Shown here one piece after another: positions 1 to 4,401 of a stretch of 5,755 bases of DNA. The notes beneath the pieces were generated by a model that was not told where the DNA came from, did not search any database, and worked only from the letters and a program-made list of their open reading frames with translations. The position numbers were made by a program, and so were the translations under genes. The stretch comes from Thermogutta sp. Lineage in GTDB: Bacteria > Planctomycetota > Planctomycetia > Pirellulales > Thermoguttaceae. The first letter of the stretch is position 1, and each line of letters begins with the position of its first letter. The DNA lies in assembly GCF_014359955.1 (NCBI RefSeq), contig NZ_JACIYL010000227.1:1-5755 (forward strand), read 5' to 3'.

Positions 1-339
1 GCTCGAGAAGCCAACCATCTACCCCGCACCCGGGATGCTCTGAGTGTTTGCAGTTTCGTCTCATCAACTGAGTGCGAAAAGCGATGTATCCACCCGGTTT
101 AATGGCCTGCCCATTCGGCAGTCGGTTCCTGGGCAACTGTTGTGCTTTGGCAAATCCGATGCCTTTCTGGTGGTGAAGTTCCAATTTCCTCTCCACAATT
201 CCTAATCGCAAGCCCAAGGTAATTCTACCCCATTTAACAGCCGAAACCAGCCCGTTTTGCCTTCTACCCCGGTTATGGTTGCCTGCCAATCGAGCACATT
301 CCCTCCTTTGCGCACTCTGCGCCGGAGGCCTCCCCGGGG
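1..339. other. Gene-free left edge (no supported feature)
   Basis: I see no convincing gene here. The plus frame from GTG 44 to the stop at 203-205 gives only 53 residues. One minus-strand frame has no stop between about 346 and the left edge, but it has no well-placed start and its third codon positions show no GC enrichment, so chance openness is more likely than a gene. The stretch lies downstream of the DUF423 gene. Near that gene's stop are two short palindromes, GGAGGCCTCC (324-333) and CCCCGGGG (332-339), with no T-run on the minus strand, so they do not make a convincing terminator. A gene ending just outside the window cannot be excluded. Confidence 0.6.
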
Positions 340-747
340 CTAATTCTCAGGATCGGATGGGCGGATTTTTGTCGTTATAACGGCTATGACGGCTAGACCG
401 AGCCAGGAGAGGATCCACAACACCGCTCCCGCCGGAATGACAGGTCCGAGCCGAACCTGTGGCAGGCAGACCTTGAGGAAAAGCCCGCCACTGAAACCGA
501 CTATCCCCAGCAGAAACCCGGTGGCAACGACATTGAGGCCGCGGAATTTTCCGCACAGCCCAACAAGTCCGCACAGGATGAGTGCAACGGCGTGGTAAAA
601 CTGGTACCGCACGGCCAGCTCAAACTGCCGGACCTCCGCCAGTCCCCAGTTCCCTTTGAGGACGTGATCCGCCACTGCGGCCAAAACCACGCTGAGGCCT
701 GCCAGAATCGCGCCGCAGGCAATCCAAAAACGGCTTCTGTCAGTCAC
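340..747 (-). CDS. DUF423 family small membrane protein
   Basis: This encodes a 135-residue integral membrane protein of the DUF423 family (the bacterial YgdD/TMEM256-like group), whose biochemical role is not established. The length fits the family. About four hydrophobic segments are visible, near residues 8-27, 50-66, 72-92 and 102-125. Family hallmarks are the N-terminal small-residue helix ending in AxxDHVL (about 23-30), the RYQFYHAVAL segment with Tyr48, Gln49 and His52, the GFSGGLFL segment (about 84-91) and the GPVIPAGAVLWILSW segment (101-115). The start is GTG at 747, chosen because an AGGAGT ribosome binding site lies 7 bases upstream. The gene stands alone and is divergent from the metallophosphoesterase across a 523-base gap. 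The family call is firm from motif memory; the function is unknown. Confidence 0.85.
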   Translation of the reverse strand: MTDRSRFWIACGAILAGLSVVLAAVADHVLKGNWGLAEVRQFELAVRYQFYHAVALILCGLVGLCGKFRGLNVVATGFLLGIVGFSGGLFLKVCLPQVRLGPVIPAGAVLWILSWLGLAVIAVITTKIRPSDPEN

Positions 748-754
748 GGAAAGT

Positions 755-760
755 ACTCCT
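755..760 (-). promoter_or_regulatory. Shine-Dalgarno of the DUF423 gene
   Basis: The minus strand reads AGGAGT here, ending 7 bases before the GTG at 747. This decides the GTG start over any other codon in the frame. Confidence 0.75.
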
Positions 761-772
761 GGGAACGAAATT

Positions 773-784
773 GGCCAATTGGCC
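773..784. repeat. Perfect 12-bp palindrome GGCCAATTGGCC
   Basis: This perfect inverted repeat lies about 12 bases upstream of the DUF423 ribosome binding site, in the place where an operator or promoter-overlapping site for that gene would be expected. No good -10/-35 pair is visible around it on the minus strand. The best is TTGCCA with a 17-base spacer and a poor GATTCT. It may be a regulator binding site or simply a chance palindrome. Confidence 0.35.
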
Positions 785-895
785 CACCAGAATCTGTCGC
801 TCTTTTACGAATGGCAACAGTTTGCTACAACAACGTCCAACCTGGCGGAAAGTCCGCAAGAAAGACACCGAATCCCTGGAGCGGCACAGACACGC

Positions 896-933
896 TCAAT
901 CGAGCCGTCGCTCCGCCCGCAAGGGATTGAAAC
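896..933 (+). repeat. Lone CRISPR-repeat-like element ending GGGATTGAAAC
   Basis: The 3' end reads CCCGCAAGGGATTGAAAC (916-933), including the ATTGAAAC tail that is the classic 3' handle of many type I and type III CRISPR repeats. A small CCC/GGG stem (916-918 with 923-925) closes on a GCAA tetraloop. A second inverted repeat, TCAATC (896-901) with GATTGA (925-930), gives the whole element an imperfect palindromic form, as seen in repeats of the GTTTCAATC…GATTGAAAC kind. Only one copy is present in the window, on either strand, and there are no cas genes, so this is not an array. It could be an orphan repeat, the relic of a lost array, a dispersed palindromic repeat, or a coincidence. Confidence 0.3.
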
Positions 934-961
934 TGCCTTCGATTCGCCGAAGGTATATAAT
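927..961 (+). promoter_or_regulatory. Candidate promoter with dyad operator (TTGAAA, CCTTCG-N6-CGAAGG, TATATAAT)
   Basis: A perfect TATAAT (956-961, within TATATAAT 954-961) is the best -10 candidate in the window. Immediately before it lies a perfect 6-bp dyad, CCTTCG (936-941) with CGAAGG (948-953), separated by six bases. Upstream of the dyad is TTGAAA (927-932), five of six matches to the -35 consensus. The spacing from TTGAAA to TATAAT is 23 bases, or 21 to TATATA. Both are too long for an ordinary sigma-70 promoter but reminiscent of regulator-dependent promoters with a dyad in a long spacer. Transcription would run rightwards, starting near 968 and leaving a leader of about 300 bases before the metallophosphoesterase. 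The -10 is direct observation; the operator role is inference. Confidence 0.4.
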
Positions 962-976
962 ACGCTTTAAACAGCG

Positions 977-1016
977 GCAGCCCATAGGGGTGCGAAAACA
1001 GCACCCTGTGGGATGC
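977..1016 (+). repeat. Strong stem-loop near the start of the leader
   Basis: The left arm CCCATAGGGGTGC (981-993) pairs with GCACCCTGTGGG (1001-1012) around the seven-base loop GAAAACA. That makes twelve pairs, including one G·U and one bulged G. Past a single G/A mismatch, GCA (977-979) pairs with TGC (1014-1016). It begins about ten bases after the expected transcription start. There is no T-run after it, so it is not an ordinary terminator. Confidence 0.5.
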
Positions 1017-1061
1017 GGAACATGACGGACGCTGGGCGAAGACCGCAGAGTCGATGCTAAC

Positions 1062-1120
1062 CCGAGCCCGCACACCAGGCCAAACTCGGAGGGAAAGCAG
1101 CAGTTTCCCCGGGAGGAAAC
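1062..1120 (+). repeat. CCGAG stem followed by two competing hairpins
   Basis: CCGAG (1062-1066) pairs with CTCGG (1085-1089). Next, GGGAAA (1091-1096) pairs with TTTCCC (1104-1109) around GCAGCAG. The same central segment, GTTTCC (1103-1108), can instead pair with GGAAAC (1115-1120) around CCGGGA. The two stems cannot coexist, which is the geometry of a conformational switch. The stems are only six pairs long, so folding energies need calculating. Confidence 0.35.
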
Positions 1121-1205
1121 AACCGCGGATCGTGACAGGTACTAGCGAGATCACAAAACGGAACATTGACGGATGTAACAGCTGGAAACCGCGACAGCTC
1201 CCGTG

Positions 1206-1222
1206 CAGGGGTGCCACCCTGT
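1206..1222 (+). repeat. Second copy of the leader hairpin arms, with a shortened loop
   Basis: AGGGGTGC (1207-1214) directly followed by CACCCTGT (1215-1222) repeats exactly the two arms of the upstream stem-loop (986-993 and 1002-1009), with the intervening eight bases missing. It forms a CAGGG/CCCTG stem (1206-1210 with 1217-1221) and lies about 50 bases before the ATG of the metallophosphoesterase. Confidence 0.4.
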
Positions 1223-1270
1223 CCCAAACAGAAAACATTCCAGCGCAACGTATTCAGCTTCTGAGCAAGA

Positions 1271-2779
1271 ATGACTACTGTTCTGATATTCTTACTCGTA
1301 TTGGCAGTTCTCGGGCATCTAACCATTTGGGCGGCGCTGTGGAATCGACTCCACGGTTTTGGCCTCTCGTTCGGAATTTGTAGCTGGATCACGGCGCTGC
1401 TCGTCGCGGTCGGGGCCGTCGTACCGACAACCCTGGTCATCCTTATATTAGAGGGAGAGCTACCCCTCTTGTTCCTCACTCAAAGTGACATTGAACACTC
1501 CCAGGTCGGTCTGTATGGAGCCCTGGCCGCCAACGCCTACATTGGCGCCTGCCTTCTGGCCCTCCCGTTTGCCATTGGATGGCGGATCTGGCGGAACCTC
1601 CGACAACCTCCCCGGGTGTTGAAAGCCTCGGCAAATGAGCTTCTATTCGATCTTGCGCCGGCCTTGAAATCCCGGCAGGGTCTTCGCGCCAGGGCCCGTG
1701 CAGGTGCCATCCAATTCCTCGCTCTGGTGCGTCGGAGGAAGGCATTATCCCGCACAACCAGCCGGCGAAAGGCTGCGCAACAGGGCATCGCCCCCTCCAA
1801 TCCCGAGCAGTTGTCCGGTGACGCGTCTGCCGCGGGAGGAGTCGAACAACACACGGGAACACTGCAAACAGGATGCTCTGGGATCCGCTTAGAGGCCGGG
1901 CAAACCAAAATTTCGGAAGTTGTTTTTCACAAAAACACGTCGAAAAGTCCGCCGCCCAGGCGTCACCCTCCCAGCAATCTCCTGCTTTTACCAGGTAATG
2001 AATCTCTCGCGTGTCAGCGCGTTGATCTGGCCCTTTCATTGCCTGGCTTGCCTCCGGCCCTGAATGGTCTGCGGATTGTCCAGCTCACCGACCTCCATTT
2101 CGTGGGAAGGATTCCCGATGAGTTTTACGAACTCGTGGTGGAGCACAGCAATCGGCTTGAGCCCGACATGGTCGTGATCACGGGAGATATCGTCGATCGC
2201 GCGGAGTGCATTCCGCAGGCGCAAAAGATTCTGGCACCCCTCCAGGCCAAATTGGGCGTCTTTTTTATCCTGGGCAATCACGACCTTCGCGCAGGGGTGC
2301 AGAACGTTCGCACAGCCCTTACCGAGATCGGCTTCAAAGACGTGGGCGGGAAGGTGGAACAGTTCACTCTTAACGGGACGGCCGTCCTGGTGGGCGGAAA
2401 TGAGCTGCCGTGGTTGGGACCCGCCCCATCTTACCCCCGTGATGATTCGCTGGATCAGACGCCCAACTTCCGGCTTTTGCTGGCCCATACACCGGACCAG
2501 TTCTACTGGGCCATTCGCAACAAGATTCACCTCATGCTCGCCGGCCACACACACGGTGGACAGGCGTGCCTGCCGTGGCTGGGGCCCATCATCGCCCCCA
2601 GTGCTTACGGCATTCGCTACGCCCAGGGGTTGTATTACAAACCACCCACGACGATGTACGTGAGCCGGGGCATCGGCGGTGAATTCCCTCTTCGCTACTT
2701 CTGCCCTCCTGAGCTGACCTGCCTGACCCTGTTAAGCGAAACGTCGGGTTCCGAACCCCGGCCGATTCGAGTATGCTGA
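1271..2779 (+). CDS. Membrane-anchored calcineurin-like metallophosphoesterase (YkuE/YaeI type)
   Basis: This 502-residue protein is predicted to be a membrane-bound metal-dependent phosphoesterase. Relatives of the YkuE/YaeI/LpxG type act on phosphodiesters, including lipid-linked substrates; the substrate here is unknown. The N-terminus has three hydrophobic segments (about 4-24, 34-60 and 80-104). A basic, low-complexity linker (about 111-236) follows, then the catalytic domain (about 266-495). All metal-binding motifs are present: TDLH (Asp274, His276), GDIVD (Asp306), GNHD (Asn336, His337), LLAHTP (His406) and GHTHGG (His426, His428). The start at ATG 1271 is fixed because an in-frame TGA lies at 1262-1264 and the hydrophobic segment begins at once. 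There is no good Shine-Dalgarno. The linker is longer than I expect for the family. The oxidoreductase follows 78 bases downstream on the same strand. Confidence 0.9.
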   Translation: MTTVLIFLLVLAVLGHLTIWAALWNRLHGFGLSFGICSWITALLVAVGAVVPTTLVILILEGELPLLFLTQSDIEHSQVGLYGALAANAYIGACLLALPFAIGWRIWRNLRQPPRVLKASANELLFDLAPALKSRQGLRARARAGAIQFLALVRRRKALSRTTSRRKAAQQGIAPSNPEQLSGDASAAGGVEQHTGTLQTGCSGIRLEAGQTKISEVVFHKNTSKSPPPRRHPPSNLLLLPGNESLACQRVDLALSLPGLPPALNGLRIVQLTDLHFVGRIPDEFYELVVEHSNRLEPDMVVITGDIVDRAECIPQAQKILAPLQAKLGVFFILGNHDLRAGVQNVRTALTEIGFKDVGGKVEQFTLNGTAVLVGGNELPWLGPAPSYPRDDSLDQTPNFRLLLAHTPDQFYWAIRNKIHLMLAGHTHGGQACLPWLGPIIAPSAYGIRYAQGLYYKPPTTMYVSRGIGGEFPLRYFCPPELTCLTLLSETSGSEPRPIRVC

Positions 2780-2840
2780 ATCCCTAACAAGCTTGGCAGA
2801 AAAGCAGCTTCGTTGGGCAGTCGTGGGTTCTGTCTCGCAT

Positions 2841-2850
2841 GGAAGGAGGA
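2841..2850 (+). promoter_or_regulatory. Shine-Dalgarno of the oxidoreductase gene
   Basis: GGAAGGAGGA lies 7 bases before the ATG at 2858. It decides that start over the in-frame ATG at 2813, which has no ribosome binding site and would add a 15-residue N-terminus with no counterpart in the Rossmann domain. Confidence 0.85.
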
Positions 2851-2857
2851 GTTTGCT

Positions 2858-3772
2858 ATGTCCTCGGCACAACCGACCGGAGACCAGGAATTTGGTTTTA
2901 TCGGGATCGGCCAAATGGGCCAGGCGATGGTCGCCAACTGGCTCGCTTTGGGATACCGCGTCCGAGTGTACAATCGAACACGCGAAAAGATCCTTCCCCT
3001 TCTCCAACAAGGAGCGATTGAAGCGGCCTCACCCGCCGAGGCGGTCGTCCCAGGCGGATTGGTCATGACCTGCGTCTCGGACGATCACGCCTTGCTTTCC
3101 ATTTTTGAGGAGGACGAAATATTTCGGCGACTCGGCCAGGAGGGCGTCCACGTCTCGATGAGCACCATTTCCCCACGAACCGCCCGCGTCCTGGCCGACA
3201 AACACAGCCAGTTGGGTGGAACGTACCTGGCCTCCCCGGTGATGGGCCGTCCCGATACCGTGGCCGCCAAACGCCAGACTTTCTACATATCCGGACCGGC
3301 AGCGGCTCGCCAGCGCGTCAAGCCCCTGCTTCAGGCCATCAGCCGCCAGGTGCTGGAATTGGGGGACGGTCCCGAAGCCGCCCACGTGGCCAAACTTGCC
3401 TCCAACTTTCTTATCGCAACAGTCGTGGAGTCGCTCTCTGAGGCGTTCGCATTCGTCGAAAAGAACGGTTTGCCACCGCAAACCTTTTTCGACACGATCA
3501 CCGAATTCCTTTTCGACTGTTTCATCTACAAAGGATATGGCCGACATCTCTTGAGCGGTCAATTCCGTGATCCCCTCTTTCGGCTTCAGCTTGGTTTGAA
3601 AGACATCAATCTTTCCCTTCAGTCGGCCACCGAATCGAGAACGCCGATGCCGTTTTTGAGCGTTCTGCGTGACCGCTACCTTGCCGCTCTGGCCCAGGGA
3701 TACGGCGATTGGGACTGGACAGCCATTGCTCTCGAGGTACGACGTCAGGCAGGTCTGCCACCGTCGCAATGA
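2858..3772 (+). CDS. NAD(P)-dependent oxidoreductase, beta-hydroxyacid dehydrogenase superfamily
   Basis: This 304-residue soluble enzyme belongs to the 3-hydroxyisobutyrate/6-phosphogluconate dehydrogenase-type superfamily and should oxidise or reduce a small hydroxyacid-, imine- or carbonyl-like substrate. The N-terminal Rossmann domain shows the dinucleotide motif FIGIGQMG (Gly16, Gly18, Gly21). VYNRT follows (Asn39, Arg40, Thr41), a loop that commonly favours NADP(H). The presumed catalytic lysine is Lys179 in HVAKLASN, with Asn183 on the same helix. The C-terminal helical domain includes the KD pair (Lys248, Asp249) in GLKDINLSLQ. The substrate loop reads SPVMGRPD (126-133) instead of the PVSGG of true 3-hydroxyisobutyrate dehydrogenases, which argues against that activity. 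Length is normal for the family. It may share a transcript with the upstream phosphoesterase; no functional link is evident. Confidence 0.88.
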   Translation: MSSAQPTGDQEFGFIGIGQMGQAMVANWLALGYRVRVYNRTREKILPLLQQGAIEAASPAEAVVPGGLVMTCVSDDHALLSIFEEDEIFRRLGQEGVHVSMSTISPRTARVLADKHSQLGGTYLASPVMGRPDTVAAKRQTFYISGPAAARQRVKPLLQAISRQVLELGDGPEAAHVAKLASNFLIATVVESLSEAFAFVEKNGLPPQTFFDTITEFLFDCFIYKGYGRHLLSGQFRDPLFRLQLGLKDINLSLQSATESRTPMPFLSVLRDRYLAALAQGYGDWDWTAIALEVRRQAGLPPSQ

Positions 3773-3814
3773 GCGATTTTTTCGCGTCCGATCCGAGAGT
3801 GATCCTGCGGTCTT
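3773..3814. other. Short gap between convergent genes
   Basis: These 42 bases separate the stops of the plus-strand oxidoreductase and the minus-strand membrane protein. The only terminator-like feature is GCGA-TTTTT-TCGC (3773-3785), a four-pair stem around a T-rich loop. It is too weak to call a terminator. Confidence 0.5.
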
Positions 3815-4318
3815 TCAGTGGGAGGGCGAGTCGAACCAGCCGGGAAGTCCGCGAAACATCACATGGAGGCCGCCTACAAGAATGAAAGCGAAGAGGGTCC
3901 AGTTCAGCTTGTCCAGAAGCCCTCCCATCACAACCCACAGCAGCACCGCCAGAAGACAAGACACAAAAAAGGCGTAGGCCGCCACCGCGGAGTTTGCGTC
4001 GGTCCTTCCCAGTTGTTTTCCCGTTTCCATCATCACAAAGGCCGCCACCGCTCCCAGGACGAGGCGGTGTGTGTCGGAAAGCCGGTCCAGCCATTCGGCA
4101 AGATGCCCGCTGTCGAGGAAATCACTCGAAACGAGAAACACGAGAATGACGATGGGGAGCAGTCCCCCCACCGCGCGGCGAATGGCCCCCGACGTGGTTT
4201 TGGCGCACCGAACCAGAAAAAACAGGAGCGAAACCAGATAAAAGAACAGGCCAATGACAACGGCCGGATACATAATGTACACAAAAAACGCACGCAGAAT
4301 GTTGCGGATTGATTCCAT
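3815..4318 (-). CDS. Unrecognised small multi-pass membrane protein
   Basis: This is a 167-residue protein that I do not recognise. It has about five hydrophobic segments (about 12-36, 48-65, 84-97, 110-131 and 139-158), a short charged loop between the second and third (about 66-83, rich in Asp, Glu and His) and a short polar tail ending SPSH. No catalytic motif is visible. The start is ATG 4318, chosen because GGGAGGT lies four bases upstream. Longer in-frame starts (4339 and 4531) would place the ribosome site inside the gene, and the latter would overlap the glycoside hydrolase by more than 100 bases with non-hydrophobic, protein-unlike sequence. It lies 83 bases downstream of the glycoside hydrolase on the same strand and may be co-transcribed or read from its own weak promoter. 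Confidence 0.75.
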   Translation of the reverse strand: MESIRNILRAFFVYIMYPAVVIGLFFYLVSLLFFLVRCAKTTSGAIRRAVGGLLPIVILVFLVSSDFLDSGHLAEWLDRLSDTHRLVLGAVAAFVMMETGKQLGRTDANSAVAAYAFFVSCLLAVLLWVVMGGLLDKLNWTLFAFILVGGLHVMFRGLPGWFDSPSH

Positions 4319-4322
4319 GGCG

Positions 4323-4329
4323 ACCTCCC
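4323..4329 (-). promoter_or_regulatory. Shine-Dalgarno of the small membrane protein
   Basis: The minus strand reads GGGAGGT, four bases before the ATG at 4318. It supports that start over the upstream in-frame ATG at 4339. Confidence 0.7.
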
Positions 4330-4339
4330 GGCCGGCCAT

Positions 4340-4369
4340 TTTATCATCATCGATTGACAAAAGCGACAA
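4340..4369 (-). promoter_or_regulatory. Weak candidate promoter for the small membrane protein
   Basis: On the minus strand, TTGTCG (4364-4369) is separated by 18 bases from GATAAA (4340-4345); each has four of six matches to the sigma-70 consensus. It would give a leader of about 15-20 bases before ATG 4318. The gap from the glycoside hydrolase (4319-4401) shows only a four-pair CAGG/CCTG hairpin and no strong terminator, so read-through is equally possible. Confidence 0.2.
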
Positions 4370-4401
4370 ACAGGAAACCTGCTTGCGAAGGCCTTTCCCG
4401 G

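Larger units (their letters stand above)
969..1270 (+). promoter_or_regulatory. Candidate structured 5' leader or small RNA upstream of the metallophosphoesterase
   Basis: About 300 bases between the candidate promoter and the ATG at 1271 contain no believable gene but many short complementary segments. These include a long stem at 977-1016, a 5-bp CCGAG/CTCGG stem (1062-1066 with 1085-1089), two overlapping, mutually exclusive stems at 1091-1120, and a CAGGG/CCCTG stem (1206-1210 with 1217-1221). I could not match it to any riboswitch class, RNase P, SRP RNA, 6S RNA or tmRNA. It may be a regulatory leader, an independent small RNA, or a gap with chance hairpins. Reading frames through it give unconvincing, low-complexity proteins. 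Confidence 0.3.

Noticed and set aside
44..205. Plus-strand 53-residue frame starting at GTG 44
   Set aside because: It has no ribosome site, neutral codon bias and no family resemblance, so it is probably chance.
2..346. Minus-strand frame open for about 115 codons running off the left edge
   Set aside because: There is no start codon with a ribosome binding site, no bias toward GC at the third codon position, and no recognisable motif. The first ATG would leave only about 20 codons before the edge.
896..933. A full CRISPR array
   Set aside because: Only one repeat-like unit exists; no second copy or regular spacing occurs on either strand within the window.
825..1238. 137-residue minus-strand frame across the intergenic gap
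   Set aside because: It shows no domain features, lies antisense to the hairpin-rich leader, and has no supported start.
1054..1383. 109-residue plus-strand frame overlapping the start of the metallophosphoesterase
   Set aside because: Its composition is unlike a folded protein, and it overlaps the phosphoesterase's first membrane segments in another frame. The phosphoesterase has full catalytic motifs and a fixed start.
1476..2039. 187-residue minus-strand frame opposite the phosphoesterase linker
   Set aside because: It is antisense to a coding gene, consistent with a shadow of high-GC codon use, and has no motifs.
3029..3769. 246-residue minus-strand frame opposite the oxidoreductase
   Set aside because: It is antisense to a clear Rossmann-fold gene and shows no family signature of its own.
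3773..3785. Possible bidirectional terminator between convergent genes
   Set aside because: The stem is only four pairs with the T-run in the loop instead of after it.
3818..4312. 164-residue plus-strand frame opposite the small membrane protein
   Set aside because: Its strongly hydrophilic, His/Gln/Lys-rich sequence is what the antisense of hydrophobic codons gives. The minus strand has membrane segments and a Shine-Dalgarno.
4354..4359. Plus-strand TTGACA, a perfect -35 hexamer
   Set aside because: No -10 element lies at 16-18 bases downstream, and it would read antisense into the glycoside hydrolase.
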